A DNA stretch of 64,000 nt from Hemicordylus capensis (GCF_027244095.1 NC_069661.1:12286001-12350000); one strand, 5' to 3'; shown: positions 28,195-46,074, counted from the stretch's first letter. Notes: generated by a model from the letters alone, not told the origin. Made by a program: numbers and translations.

Positions 28195-28850
28195 CCCAAA
28201 TTTCATCAGCCATGTATGATGGTACATATGCTGGTAACCAGTAAGCTGGATTATTGCAATGCGCCCTATGTGGGGCTGCCTTTGTATGCAGTCCGGAAAC
28301 TGCAGTTGGTCCAGAATGTGGCAGCCAGGTTGGTCTCTGGGTCATCTCAAAGAGATCATATCACTCCTGTGTTGAAAGAGCTACACTGGCTGCCGATATG
28401 TTTCCGGGCAAAGTACAAGGCATTAATTATAACCTATAAAGCCCTAAACAGCTTAGGCCCTGGGTATTTAAGAGAATGTCTTCTTCACCATGAGCCCCAC
28501 TGCCTATTAAGATCATCTGGAGGGGTTCTTCTGTGTTGCCGCCAACTCATTTGGTGGCTACTCAGGAACGGGCCTTCTCCGTTGCTGCCCCTGGACTTTG
28601 GAATTCGCTCCCTGTTGAAATAAGAGCCTCCCCATCTCTGGCAACTTTTAAAAAGGCATTGAGGACACATTTATTCACCCAGACTTTTAATTAGATTCAT
28701 GGTTTTAATTTACAATGTTGGTTTTAAATGGTTTTAATGTTTAAATGATTTTAATTGTTTTAATGTTTTAAATTATTTTAATTGTAAACCACCCAGAGAC
28801 ACAAGTTTTGGGTGCTATAAAAATATGTTAAAAACATTAATTAATCTTTG
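28195..28850 (+). mobile_element. LINE (L2 group) ORF 3' part and tail
   Basis: It reads VTSKLDYCNAPYVGLPLYAV, KLQLVQNVAARLVSGSSQRD and HITPVLKELHWLP, the C-terminal half of an L2-type reverse transcriptase ORF. The tail has repeated GTTTTAATGTTT and ends AACCACCCAGAGACACAAG. It ends just before the orphan ferritin exon. Confidence 0.85.
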
Positions 28851-28858
28851 CAATGTAG

Positions 28859-29038
<180 letters not shown>

Positions 29039-29159
29039 GCTCCTCACTGGAACTTTGTATACTGCTTTTGGGATCAATGTTGGCATAAACTAAAAGGTTG
29101 TGAGTGGTGGTTTGATCAGACTTAAAGAAAAACAAGTTTAAATATTTACAAAGACACAC

Positions 29160-29642
29160 TGAGGTGATTCTCACGATTGCCCAAAAGTGGGATAAAGGAG
29201 CCTAGCCTGCTTTAGGGCGATCATGTGCTGCAATGGGAACCACGCTGCTCCTGGCAGCCAACCCTCATAAATACCCCTCCCATAAGATGAGTTTAACGGA
29301 GCGAGCGCTCAGTTAACCTCGTCTTTGTGCTTGTGTGTTGCCATGGCATGTGGCGACACACAAGTAGACCCCCAACTGGGAGGCTGCAAGCAGCCTCCCC
29401 GGCTCGGGGGTCTCTCCAGACTGCCTCGTGCACTTGCGTGGGGCATCTTAGAACTTCTGGGGGCTACACAGCCCCCAATCCCCGCAGCCCCCACCAGCTC
29501 CGTGATGGAGCCAGCAATCTTGTGGGTGGCCAATTCGGCTGCCCAGGGCTGCTTTCCGATCATCTGCGGGGAGAGTGGGCTAAGCCCGCTCTCCCCGCAA
29601 ACCCCCTTAGGGCTTTCCTCACCGATCGTGAGAATCGCCTCA
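29160..29642. mobile_element. MITE with TGAGGTGATTCTCACGAT ends
   Basis: TGAGGTGATTCTCACGAT and ATCGTGAGAATCGCCTCA are inverted ends of a GC-rich 483-base element. Internal GAGAGTGGGCTAAGCCCGCT is itself a hairpin. A sister copy is at 56545. No clear target duplication. Confidence 0.75.
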
Positions 29643-29649
29643 CTCTCTG

Positions 29650-31985
29650 GTGCCTTACACTTCATGGGGTGATAACATCAAACACGTCCTTCCTTTAAAA
29701 AGCTTATCCAGTCCAATGGAGGAGAGGGGGTCTTCATAGCTACAAGCCATGACATCTACAATCCATTCCTGGGGTTCCTAGGATTTACACATGTGATTTC
29801 CAAATGCACAATCAAGTTATCTTGAGGGGTCCATGTTCTATTCTGTTGAGTAATCTTTTATGTTTTGTTGACCAGAAGTTTGTCTGAGCAGGGATCCTGT
29901 AGGGGGGTGAGGGTGGGGGGTGGGGGGCAGAAAGGAAAAGGGAGGGGAAGGAGAAAATGGAGTTGATTCTGAATATATCTTTAGTTAAATCTACATAAGA
30001 TTTCTTTGTCTGTGAAGGAAGCAGCTACAAAACATTTGACGATGAGCTTTTGAACAAGCTGAGTGTGTGAGCCTGCAAAGCTTGTGAATGCTCCTGAAAC
30101 CTCATTTCATTGCATTACTGGGTCTACATTCCTGACCTGCTTTCTTCTTTCACTGTTGCTAATTGTTTTTATGGCTTCCTGACCTGCACAACCCCTGAAG
30201 GCACTTTCCCCTTCTCAATTCTGGTCTCTGTTGTTCACTGGATGCCCACTGCAGCATGGCTAAGATCCCACCACCACCTTATTTCTTGTCTACTCTTCCT
30301 GCTCTTCCCTGGAAACAATGAAGGTCTTATTGCTACAATTACCTCCTCACCATACAGACTCCTGATTTTACTCAAGCAAAGCAGGAAGCTATATTGCTTC
30401 ACTGCCTGGGCAATGAAGGCCAGAGAATATATATATAACCATTTGCCTTTTCCTGCCAACTTGGAAGGGGATGCCAATTCTTATGAAGTTGCTCTTAGAT
30501 GGTGATTTCAACTCTTTGAATGTGACTGCTGAACGTTACTGGTTCTATTCTAGATCCCAAGTGCCTGGTTAATCTAATGATCAGTATATCACAGTACTGC
30601 ATGCCACCTGTCAGTTTGACAACTTTACTGATGAAAGTAAAGTCTGGAGTGAAGGGAAGTTACAGTTGCCTTTTATTCCAGAGAAGATTTATTCTGTCAC
30701 TGGGGAAAAATGCTTGAGCATGTTTCTGGGTGGTAAAGCACTTCAGGACTTACTTATGGGGCAGAAAAGTTACTATACAGCCAGACCAAACCTCTATATG
30801 CTTTATTTGCTGCTCAAGGATCTAGTCAAACCACCACAAGAACAGCCAAATAGATCACCAGACCTGGATTGCGAGTTCCAGGTCTTTGGAATACAACTGC
30901 AGATTGTTTATCTTGACTTCCACTTCCAGGCCAAGATGAGATTCCAGAAGATGAGGATGAAAGAGTTGTAATTGTGCAAATAGCTTCATCCACTCAAGGA
31001 ATAATCACATCATCCGAATGGAAAGAGGCCCTTAGTGCTGATCAAGGGCTTACTGATGAATATTCTACAATCTATTAATCTATAATATTCTGCACCTGCA
31101 ACAGGAAGGAAGTGTTAAAGGAATAACTCACTCAACAAATTCTCAAAGATAGCCAGCATTTGAATTTGTAAGGTTAAAGCTGTCCTTTTATACATATGAA
31201 TAGATGCTGATGATTACCAGCTTAACACCAGGAATTAGTATTTCTCAGAAGGGGAGTTAGAGTCATGCCTTCTCTGAAAGACTGTTTGTTTTAATGTACG
31301 GAAGCAAGCATTTTCTAATTACTCAGCTTGATTTAATTAATCTGAGCATGGGATTAGCACAAGGTCATCAGGTTAGCTTAGTGGTTGAGAAGGAGAATTG
31401 GGAATTTTTCCCACTGCTGTGAAGACCATGCTCAGATTTATACAAAGATTGGTACATTAGGACACATTATATTGTTTCCCTGTGGCTACGAAGCTGCAGC
31501 TGGACTCCAATGTCCATCACCCTATTGTCAATTGCAGCAGGGCTTGATGGGATTTGGAGTCCAATAGTGGCAGGAAGTACCAATATTGGGCAGCTATGCT
31601 CCAAGTTGTGGTGGAACCTGAGAGGCAGTACTGGCTCTAGGTCCTTGGACAAGAGGCCCTCAGTGGGTCTACCTCCCTAAGTTGGCCTTCCTTCTTGCCA
31701 CCATTCCTGCCAACTATCTGATTCCCTTGGGAAAGAGCTTGACCCAAAGGAGAGGAAATGTGAGGGAAAGTTGCTGTTCCTTTCCTCTTTCCGCTGATGG
31801 CCACTTGGAGAGGGCAGCAAGAGGCAGGACAAGAGCCACCAGGGTAGGCAGTGGGCCTTTGTGGGTAAGATAGCCAGTCTTCCAAGACTCACCATCAGAT
31901 CTCCAGCTGACTACAGCTTGATATTGTGAAGAATGTTGAAGAGCCTCCAGGAATAGCTTAAGTCAGGGAGCAACTCTAGTGGTAG
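29650..31985. other. No gene recognised; one unexplained coding-like stretch
   Basis: 30100-31100 has open frames (30110-30505; 30666-30971, 101 residues, starting MPFIPEKIYSVTGEKCLSMF) with AT-rich, protein-like composition but no family I recognise and no splice sites I can defend. It could be an old processed pseudogene or a transposon fragment. The rest holds nothing identifiable. Confidence 0.35.
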
Positions 31986-31992
31986 ATGCTAT

Positions 31993-32121
31993 GCCGGGGT
32001 GAGTAAACTTGGTCCCCTAGCTGTTTAACTACAATTCCCATAACCCTCAGCCACAAATTGTAGCTGGGGATTATGGGAGTTGTCATTCAACAGCTGGAGG
32101 GCCAGGTTTTTCCACTCTTGT
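31993..32121. mobile_element. Hairpin MITE
   Basis: AAACTTGGTCCCCTAGCTGT and the inverse around ATTGTAGCTGGGGATTATGG. Confidence 0.7.
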
Positions 32122-32388
32122 GCTTAAACAAGGCTAACTTGCCATGCTGGTCCTGTTGGAGACTTGTGTGCCATTAATGAGATTGCTCTGGGGTGTTGGC
32201 AAACCACACCAGACTATCTTTTGTCTTGGAAATTACTGTCAGAGAGTTTAAATTTAAAATATAATCAGATTTATTGGAGGGTGAGGTCATGAAAGGGGTA
32301 CAGAACAGAACTAACATTAGCTCATAAAACAAGACCAACAATACTAAATTGAAGCTCATAAAGAGGCATTTTATCTATCATATTTTTA

Positions 32389-32393
32389 TATTA

Positions 32394-32432
<39 letters not shown>

Positions 32433-32640
32433 ATTTTATATCCTGCTCTTCCTCCAAGGAGCCCAGAGTGGTGTACTACATACCTAGGTTTCTCCTCACA
32501 ACAACCCTGTGAAGTAGGTTAGGCTGAGCGAGAAGTGACTGGCCCAGAGTCACCCAGCAAGTATCATGGCTGAATGAGGATCTGAACTCGGGTCTCGCCG
32601 GTCCTCATCCAGCACTCTAACCACTACACCACGCTGGCTT
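32389..32640 (-). mobile_element. Sauria-type tRNA SINE with (TTA)n tail
   Basis: SINE at 32433-32640 on the minus strand, with its variable tail as (TTA)n at about 32389-32430. Confidence 0.88.
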
Positions 32641-32644
32641 CAGG

Positions 32645-33010
32645 TACATACCACCTGATATGTACAAAACATAAAATATAAAAAGTCAGATTAAAATCCA
32701 TGAAATATTAAAACAAATTATTAAAATTAATTCTAATTAAAAGCCTGCAAGAATAAATGAGTCTTGAGGGTCCTTCTGAAAAGAAACAGGAGATGTTCTT
32801 ATTTTTGCAGGAAATATATTCCAAAGCCCTGGTGCAGCCACAGAGAAGGCCCAGTCCACCACTAGGTCAGCTGGAAGCAACCATAACCAGACCTCTCCAG
32901 AAGATCATAACAGGCAGCAGGTTTCATGACAAAGAAGGCCCTCTTAGTTTTAACCTGAGAGCCAAATTAAGATCAACTCAAAGCTGGCCAGAGAAATGAG
33001 CCTTTAGACT
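32645..33010 (-). mobile_element. LINE 3' end (L2 group), antisense
   Basis: The reverse carries GGCCTTCTCTGTGGCTGCAC and an AT-rich tail. Confidence 0.65.
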
Positions 33011-33161
33011 TACAAGAGGAAGGAGGAAGCGAAAGAGTTTGGAGCAGAGGTTGGTTTGTATACCTAGATCCTCTCAGTGTATGTCAGACACTGTTGCTCA
33101 GCTGGTGCTGAGGGACCTCTCTCCAGGGACAGGGAGGAAAACAGGGTGCAAGACTGGAGAC

Positions 33162-33278
33162 CAGTGTTCCCTCTTACAGGGGTTCAGAGATGTGGTTGAC
33201 TAGAATTCCCATAATCCCCATGAAAAAGCCATTGCAGTTGTAGTCAACATCTAGGAATCCCTGTTAGAGGGAACACTG
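33162..33278. mobile_element. Hairpin MITE with CAGTGTTCCCTCT ends
   Basis: CAGTGTTCCCTCTTACAGGG and CCCTGTTAGAGGGAACACTG are inverted ends. Flanks CTGGAGAC and GTGGAGAC match at seven of eight bases. Confidence 0.82.
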
Positions 33279-33642
33279 GTGGAGACCCATGTGCTATTAT
33301 TCATGGGTCCAGAAGCCAGTAAGAGGCTAAAGGTAGTCTGATCCCAGGGAACTGGTTCCCTGATGCAGCCAAACAAGCAACACAGATTGGGCCCGGAGAC
33401 AAAAAGGTGGAAAGTGGGGTGGGCATGAGGGCCAAGGCACAGCCTGATGGAATAGCTGATGCCCAGCTGCACACACGTACAGTGAGTGAGTCCAGAGAAG
33501 AGATACTGCCCCATGGTGCCTGTGATACAAATAGGCAGAAGTCTGCCTTGGGGTCAAATGCTGACCAAACCTTTGGCAACCATGGTGGACCAAGGAAGAA
33601 TACATTTTGTCTTGTTCAATTCTAAGTGAGTGTGCTCTAGAG

Positions 33643-33778
33643 CAGGGATTCTCAATGTTGGGTCCCCAGATGTTATTGGACTTCAACTCCCATAATCCCC
33701 AATCAAAGACCACTGGAGCTGGGGATTATGGGAGCTGAAGTCCAAAAATATCTGGGGACCCAACATTGAGAACCCCTG
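33643..33778. mobile_element. Hairpin MITE, complete
   Basis: CAGGGATTCTCAATGTTGGG and its inverse ending GAGAACCCCTG. A perfect 8-bp duplication CTCTAGAG is at 33635-33642 and 33779-33786. Confidence 0.92.
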
Positions 33779-33834
33779 CTCTAGAGCACAATGAAATGAA
33801 AAGGTTTAGACAACCTGTATGAAGGGGGGGGGGC

Positions 33835-34330
33835 ATTGAATAGGCAGACTCAGAACTTATCTTGTGTCAGGAAGACCTTCGACAGAGAAGATAACTTCAC
33901 ATCACATTTCCCTTGCTTCATGCCAACCATTAACACATGTTAGAAGGATGAGCCTGTTGCAATCTCATCTGCTCTTCCTGTGAAGGCAACTAACTCCGAA
34001 GGCTAATCTTTTGTGTCAACACTGAGATGGGTTGAGCTACACCTTTCAGTGAAAGATTCTCCTTAACTCGGGTCTACTCAGCAACCTCCTCTGTGCACGA
34101 ATGTAGGGGGAGCACACACAAAAATAGGCGTGTTTCACACATGGATGAGGCTTGACCTGGGAATTACCTTCCCATGCTACCTACTAGGTGACTTAATCTT
34201 GGGATTTAGCCCATGCAGGCAAATATTTGGCCTGCGATCCTGTGAGTCAAAATGGGAAATATAAGCCTGAAATTCCAAACCACATGCAGGAGTGCTGCTG
34301 GGAGCCCCCAAGAAAGCGATGCCCTTAACA
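33835..34330. repeat. Dispersed repeat, copy 1 (pair with 57160-57660)
   Basis: Shared landmarks in the same order include GAGCCTGTT, GCGAAGG/TGAAGG, TTGTGTC, ATCCTGTGAGT, and CTGGGAGCC near the end. The class is unknown. Confidence 0.55.
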
Positions 34331-34614
34331 GTCCATAGGCTTCAGATCAAATGTGTGTCACCTCCATTAGGAAGGTCCCCAATAACATGGCTTTTAGGTC
34401 AGTTAAGATGCACCCTAGCCTGATAAGAAAACTGGACAATCTGGTTCACGTTATTCCTGAAGCACAGTAGAGCAATATCTTGGGTATTGCTTCCCCTCAA
34501 GCCTCCTGTAGAGCAATTCGCCAAGTTACTTGTCTTGGATCAAAACAAGAGACATTTGTTTCGGAGCTAGAATATTTATTTTTGTTTCTTTCACACAAGG
34601 CTTCAGTGAGATTC

Positions 34615-37135
<2,521 letters not shown>

Positions 37136-37322
37136 GTCTGCAACTCAAAAAGCTAAGCTACCACCTACACTCAGCCTCTACAGTCTGCTATATGGCAGTA
37201 TGTGGGCCAGGTGCTATAAATATAGTTCAGAGGCAGGAAAATTTGTGATTGGCTGATGGTGCCACCCAATGAAGATGCTGTCCTTGCCCTCTCACTTTGT
37301 GGGTGGGAAGATGACTCAGCAG
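37136..37322 (-). promoter_or_regulatory. Gene B promoter: TATA box, CCAAT boxes, ARE/MARE
   Basis: Reading away from the gene on the minus strand, a TATA box (TATAAATA at 37215-37222 on the plus strand) lies about 80 bases before the ATG. CCAAT-type boxes follow in both orientations near 37240-37270. GATGACTCAGCA at 37310-37321 is the reverse of TGCTGAGTCATC. The predicted leader is only about 45 bases and has no CAGUGN loop. The arrangement is the mirror image of gene C. Confidence 0.65.
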
Positions 37323-38294
37323 AATGGGCTTCCATGATGCCATTGTTGCTCTGTTAGGAATAAGGGGTCACCTTTGGCTCAGGAAAACTCTTTTGGCTAT
37401 TTTAGGCTGCTGCAGTTTTCTTGGGTTCCACCCCCCCCCCCCACTAGTTTGCAACAATCCTGGTTTCTCATGCACAGAGCTGTTACAGGGCTACAACATG
37501 TAAAGGAGTGTGTTGATCTTTTACTATTACCTAAAGCCAAAAATATGCAGTAGCAGACTGAGACACCAAGTATCAAATCCATGCTCAGTTTGTTGTTTTC
37601 TTTCTGTTCAAAGCCCCACATTTATGTTTTTGGGAGGTTAGCAAACAATGTAAAACCAAAGAGAGATTAAAACATCAAAACAATTTAAAACTCCAATTCT
37701 GGTTTACAAGCTTGGGTGAATAAATGCATCTTCAGAGACTTTTTAAAAGTTGTCAGATAACTGAGGAAGCATGAATCCCACAGGTGTCTTTTGTTAAGCC
37801 ATCACTCATCAGTTTAACTTTGAATTAATTGCCACCAACCCCACGTGTGTCAGACTGAAGCTGGAAACAGCAGCTACATATTTCTGCCTCTCTCTCCCAG
37901 TAGCAAAACTCTACAGTTCTGTCTAAAATGAGCTGCAGGTTTTTTCCTAGGGTCTGGGAGAAGCTAGGCAAGAAGCAACATTGGGTTGGATGTGGAAGAG
38001 AACTGTGTGGGAAGAGAGAGAGAGGTCAGTAGGTAGGAAGGAAGTGTGGCTTTGCTTATGAAAACGTGACCATAGCCATGGTTTTCTGGCCTTGTATATG
38101 TCAAAGGCCCACATGGGAAACAGGATTCTGCACCAAATAGTACTTTGGACCTGTCCAGCAAGACTCTGATGAACAGTGATTGCTGGAGTCACCAGGTTCA
38201 CATGAAGCAGTTTTAGTTCTCAGCCAAATGATATGACTCTTTACGTTCTCTAAATCATTGTCACTCACTTCCATAGGGAAAACTCAACCATTGC

Positions 38295-39194
38295 ACCACA
38301 GAGTATCAATGTAGAGAGGAAAAAGTGGTCATAGGCAAAGTTTCTAGCCATGGCTGCGGCTGCAGAGTAAACCACACTGAACACAGACTTAGGATAAATT
38401 GCCATCTGGGTATCTTAACATGAACACAAATTGCAATCCAGATGACATCAAAGGATGTCACACTATTTCTTCTTAGCACGATTTTCTGGCCATTTGCAGA
38501 CAAGTCAAGAAAAATCCCTTGAAAACCTGTCCCTTTCAGATTAAGTCACAGCTTTTCAATTATTTTTTCATGGATTGCTGACAAATGGCTGGCAATGATA
38601 CTGAGAAATAGCTTGATGCCATTTGGCGTTAGCTGGATCCCCCAGAAAATCCACTGTTGCAATTTGTGTTCATTCTAGAATAAACTGCTGACTGGAAATC
38701 CTCTTATTTTCAGCTAAGCATACAAGGGACTGACTAATGCATGTGTCATCCTGCAAGGATAAACTTGAACGTAACCCACTGACTTAAAGGGGGAAACTAG
38801 AATAAGCATAGGGCATAAGATGGACCAAATGGGTTTGCCCAATCTCTATTTCTGAGTATAGTTGGCAAAATCTAATTTCTATACCAAAAGTGCCAGAGCT
38901 CCATCCTGCCAGGAAATTGAGAAGCCCAATGCACGAAGCATGCCCTCAATATATGGCTCATACACATGCACATCTCATTTGTAGTGATAAGGATCATGCC
39001 CATCATTGTGGTGGCAAAGAGACAGAAATAAATGCAAAGGATAACTTGTATATGTCAAGGGCCCACATTATTTGTCCAACATGGGAAATAGCACCTAGAC
39101 CACATTGGACCTGCAACCCTCTACTGGTTCCTTACCAAGAATAGTGGGCCATTCATTACTGGGAGGAGGTTGGTTTTGTGCTCTCTACCCACTG
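38295..39194. other. Palindrome spacer, unique part
   Basis: No exon, promoter or recognisable repeat was found here. Short open frames have no family resemblance. The rest of the spacer (39195-39802) is SINE sequence. Confidence 0.5.
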
Positions 39195-39373
39195 GTATGT
39201 TTCCAGACTATGGGAAACACCTATGTCGGGCAGCAGTGATATAGGAAGATGCTGAAAGGCATCATCTCACACTGTGCGGGAGGAGGCAATGGTAAACCCC
39301 TCCTGTATTCTACCAAAGACAACCACAGAGCTCGGTGCAGGAGTCGACACCAACTGGACGGCACCCTTCACTT
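39195..39373 (+). mobile_element. SINE body ending in a GTCGACACCAACTGGACGGC motif
   Basis: ACTATGGGAAACACCTATGT to CTGGACGGCACCC. A related reverse fragment lies at about 44782-44848. Confidence 0.6.
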
Positions 39374-39388
39374 CACATTGATATTCAT

Positions 39389-39802
39389 AGGAACATAGGA
39401 AGCTGCCATATACTGAGTCAGACCATTGGTCTATCTAGCTCAGTATTGTCTTCACAGACTGGCAGCGGCTTCGCCAACGTTGCAGGCAGGAATCTCTCTC
39501 AGCCCTATCTTGGAGAAGCCAGGGAGGGAACTTGGAACCTGGATGCTCTTCCCAGAGCGGCTCCATCCCCTGAGGAGAATACCTTACAGTGCTCACCTTC
39601 TAGTCTCCCACTGATATGCAACCAGGGCAGACCCTGCTTAGCTAAGGGGACAAGTCATGCTTGCTACCACAAGACCAGCTCTCGTCTCATAAAAATCTTG
39701 TCCTATCTTGGAGAAGCCAGAAAAGGAACATGAAACCTTCTGCTCCATCCCTTGAGCGGCTCCATCCCTTGAGGGGAATATCTTACAGTGCTCTCACATC
39801 AA
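39389..39802 (-). mobile_element. 5S-headed SINE plus a second partial copy
   Basis: 39389-39688 is near full length. 39703-39802 repeats the middle (CTATCTTGGAGAAGCCAG... CTTACAGTGCTC) in the same orientation. It fills the palindrome spacer up to the right arm. Confidence 0.8.
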
Positions 39803-40789
39803 TGGTTTACTTTTCCCTATGGAAGTGAGTGACAATGATTTAAAGAAGGTAAAGAGTCATATCATTTGGCTGAGAACTAAATCTGCTTCATGAATCTAGT
39901 AACTCCAGCAATCACTGTTCATCAGAGTCTTGCTGGACAGGTCCAAAGTACCATTTGGTGCAGAATCCTGTTTCCCATGTGGGCCTTTGACATATACAAG
40001 GCCAGAAAACCATGGCTATGGTCACATTTTCATAAGCAAAGCCACACTTCCTTCCTACCTACTGACCTCTCTCTCTCTTCCCACACAGTTCTCTTCCACA
40101 TCCAACCCAATGTTGCTTCTTGCCTAGCTTCTCCCAGACCCTAGGAAAAAACCTGCAGCCCATTTTAGACAGAACTGTAGAGTTTTGCTACTGGGAGAGA
40201 GAGGCAGAAATATGTAGCTGCTGTTTCCAGCTTCAGTCTGACACACGTGGGGTTGATGGCAATTAATTCAAAGTTAAACTGATGAGTGGTGGCTTAACAA
40301 AAGACACCTGTGGGATTCATGCTTCCTCAGTTATCTGACAACTTTTAAAAAGTCTCTAAAGACATTTCTAAAGAAATGCCTCTATATTCACCCAAGCTTT
40401 TAAACCAGAATTGGAGTTTTAAATTGTTTTAATGTATAAAATTCTCTTTTGTTTTATGTTGTAGTAAACCTAGCAAAAATGTAAGTTGGGGCACTAAACA
40501 AAAGCAATAAAACAAACAAACTGAGCATGGATTTGATGCTTGGTGTCTTAGTCTGCTACTGCATATTTTTGGCTTTAGGTAATAGTAAAAGATCAACACA
40601 CTCCTTTACATGTTGTAGCCCTGTATTCCAAACAACTCTGTGCATGAGAAACCAGGATTGTTGCAAACAAGTGGGGAGGAGGTGACCCAAGAAAACTGCA
40701 GCAGCCTATAATAACCAAAAGAGATTTCCTGAGCCAAAGGTGACCCCTTATTCCTAACAGAGCAACCATGGCATCATGGAAGCCCATTC

Positions 40790-40962
40790 TGCTGAGTCAT
40801 CTTCCCACCCACAAAGTGAGAGGGCAAGGACAGCATCTTCATTGGGTGGCACCATCTGCCAATCACAAACTTTCCTGCCTCTAGACTATATTTATAGCAC
40901 CTGGCCCACATGCTGCTATACAGAAGATTGTAGAGGCTACCTTAGCTTTTTGAGTTGCAGAC
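40790..40962 (+). promoter_or_regulatory. Gene C promoter: ARE/MARE, CCAAT boxes, TATA box
   Basis: TGCTGAGTCATC at 40790-40801 is a close match to the NRF2-MAF/BACH1 element known to control mammalian FTH1. ATTGG at 40841-40845 and CCAAT at 40859-40863 are paired CCAAT boxes. TATATTTATAG at 40887 is the TATA-like box, about 70 bases before the ATG. The leader after it shows no iron-responsive hairpin. Confidence 0.68.
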
Positions 40963-43439
<2,477 letters not shown>

Positions 43440-44204
43440 ACTGCTTTATTGAGACCTTCGTGTAGTATATGTTGTGACGAGAGATAAAATAAATGACTGA
43501 CCAAAAACTTCTGTTCAGTGTTTAATCAGATATATTGAAGGTTGCCTTAAGTGCTCTTGTGAGATGGTTAGAAGAAATCAATGATGTGTCCAAAGATGAT
43601 CCACTCACCTTCAGTGTTTCCTCTACGGCATGTGCACGTGTATGCGCTCACAAGCCTTTTTTAATGTCCTCTCAGTTAACTTTAGATCCCCCTCAGGTTT
43701 AATCAAGGAGGTCCTGCCCTGAATGCATGTGTGTGCGCATACACTGCTTTGATACTGCCACCCCGAACAAAACTCATTCTGCACACAGATAAGAAAAATT
43801 GGAGAGAACACTGCCCACCTTTTATTACTGTGTGATAGAGAATATTTTAATGCTAGTCTGGGGTGTTTCCTTCTTGAAAGGGCTACAGGAACTCATGGAG
43901 GGCAAACTGTCCTAAGAGTTATTGGTGGAGATGGCCATATTCTGTTCTGGTGTAATGCTTCTGCTCATGGAAATGGCTTACTTTGAGGCTTGCACATGGG
44001 CATCTTACTGGCCATTGTTGGGGGATAAGACTACTGATATAGTGGCCTTTAGCCTAATCCAACAGGAACATTCTTGTAGCTTTTACTTGTCACTTGAAGC
44101 ATCTGGGTGGATTGATCTACATTGTCCAGCGGGTAGGGACAAACCTTAGATGCTGCCCAGTCCTCATTAATTCATCCCTGCAGTCTTAGAGATACTTGCT
44201 TAGT

Positions 44205-44385
44205 GTGTTACTTTTCTGCCCTTCTAAGGAATCCAGGGTAGTGTGCATGGCTCCCTTCATAACCTCACAACAACCCTGGAAGGTAGGCTAGGCTGAAAGT
44301 TGCCCAACCTAACTTGGTGAGGTACTCTGGAAAATCATGGTTGAGTAGGAATCTGAACCTGAGTGTTCTTCATCTGGTGCATTCA
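44205..44385 (-). mobile_element. Old Sauria-type SINE
   Basis: CTCACAACAACCCTGGAAGG and TAGGCTAGGCTGAAAG are recognisable in a diverged copy. Confidence 0.65.
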
Positions 44386-44395
44386 CTCATGGGTA

Positions 44396-44500
44396 TACAA
44401 CACATGGCTCTCCAGGTGTTGTTGAACTACAACTCCCATCATGCCCAGCCGCAACTCATTACAACACCTGGAGAGCCAAACATTGTCTACCCTTGCTCTA
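44396..44500. mobile_element. Hairpin MITE
   Basis: GGCTCTCCAGGTGTTGTTGA and its inverse ACAACACCTGGAGAGCC. Confidence 0.75.
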
Positions 44501-44950
44501 ACTACTCCACTGCCTCAAGCATTGCTTCACTCTGGCAATGGACTCAAATCTCGTAGTTACACCATCTGCATTCCTCCCCCCACCCTTAAGTTACTATTAC
44601 CATATTTACCCAAATAGAAAGTGACTCTGAATTTAAGACAATGCCTTAAAAGATGGGCTAAATACAGGTTTGTATCTACCCAAAAGAAAGAGGACTCTCA
44701 ATTTAAGATGGAGACCCCTCCTTCACCCACATACTTAAGAGGAAATTACTGAAGGAAAACATCTTGGATTTAGGTAAATAGAGGTAAAGCGTGCCCTTGA
44801 GTCAGCATTGACTTGTGATCACAGAGCCCTGTGGTTGTCCTGGGTAGATCAGTAACCCCATTTGACCCTGATTGTATAAAATGAATGTCAAAGTTGTCTC
44901 TGGAATCAGAGGCTGCTATTCCCCTTTACAGAAGTTCTTTGACCACTCAA

Positions 44951-45280
44951 TGAGGTCATTCACACAATCAAACCGTGTTCTACCCAGGTTTGGGAGCTGT
45001 GTGTACTCCCAATTTTTGATTGTGTGGAAGCAAGGTTAGAGGAAAACCTGGGTAGAAGTGATTGTGTGGAAGCAAGGTAGGAGGAAAAGCTACCCAGGAT
45101 TTCCTCTAACCTTGCTTCTACACAATCACTTCTACCCAGGATTTCCTCTAACCTTGCTTCTACACAATCACTTCTTCCCAGGTTTTCCTCTAACCTTGCT
45201 TCCACACAATCAAAAATTGGGAGTACACACAGCTCCCAAACCTGGGTAGAACACAGTTTTCGATTGTGTGAATGACCTCA
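44951..45280. mobile_element. Fold-back element with internal 42-bp tandem units
   Basis: Ends TGAGGTCATTCACACAATC and GATTGTGTGAATGACCTCA. The two halves are inverted copies. The left half has two units, and the right half three units (about 45095-45209) of TACCCAGGATTTCCTCTAAC-type sequence. No coding function. Confidence 0.85.
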
Positions 45281-46074
45281 GTGTAGATGAGGTTGGTAGT
45301 GGGCTGTGCCCCTTGGCCTGTGCATGGATTAGAATGCTCCTAGCAAGCCTTTTCCCATGCAACTCTGGGGACAACCTACAAACTCTGGAACATGCTCCCT
45401 TGTCAACCAAAGCCACCTCATCTTGGACAGCTTTTTAAAAGCCTTTAAATAAGCATTTACTCACTCAAGTTTTAACTTTACTTATGGTTTTAAATTTTGG
45501 TGTTAACTGACCAGAGATATGAGTTTGGGGCAGCATACAAATTAAATAATGAACATGTACAGGTTTGAGACTTAGCCTGCCATAATGATCATATGAGCAT
45601 GATCTCATGGATGGATGGTGTAAAAGAGCCCTTGCCCAAAGCAGATGATGTGATCTCTGAATGGTTGGTTTTCTTTATGCTACACATAGATGTACAAAAA
45701 TGCCCACTGTAATAAAACATGATGCTCTGGAATGGGAAGTTAAACCATTATTGGAGGAACATTTACCTGACTTCCTGTGAAACCCCGTGCCTTTTCCCAG
45801 GATCATCAGGTACTGCTACTACTAGAGATAGAATCTGAGGCAAGATGGAAGTATTCAGTTAAAAATACTATTCCAGAGATTCCATAAATAGATTCAGCTT
45901 CATGATCAAGAGCTACTTGAGTAGTCTGTGTCAGGAAGAAATATTTCTCTTTAGTTGTGACTTGCTGGTAAATGAGTATTGAGTGTGGAAAGCTTTGAGT
46001 GCTTTCCCAGAGACAAGATGGTTTTCCTAAATTAAGGGGGTTCCTTGGTATTTGAGTAAATCTTCATGTTGTCA

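Noticed and set aside
28216-28623. A host protein in the 135-residue open frame
   Set aside because: It reads as the C-terminal part of an L2-type LINE ORF.
37947-40144. The matching 84-residue open frames in the two palindrome arms as a conserved gene pair
   Set aside because: Their identity follows from the inverted repeat; there is no family motif, and other frames in the arms match equally well.
45058-45249. A repeat protein encoded by the 42-bp units
   Set aside because: The units are inside a fold-back element and the frame exists on both strands owing to the unit length being a multiple of three.
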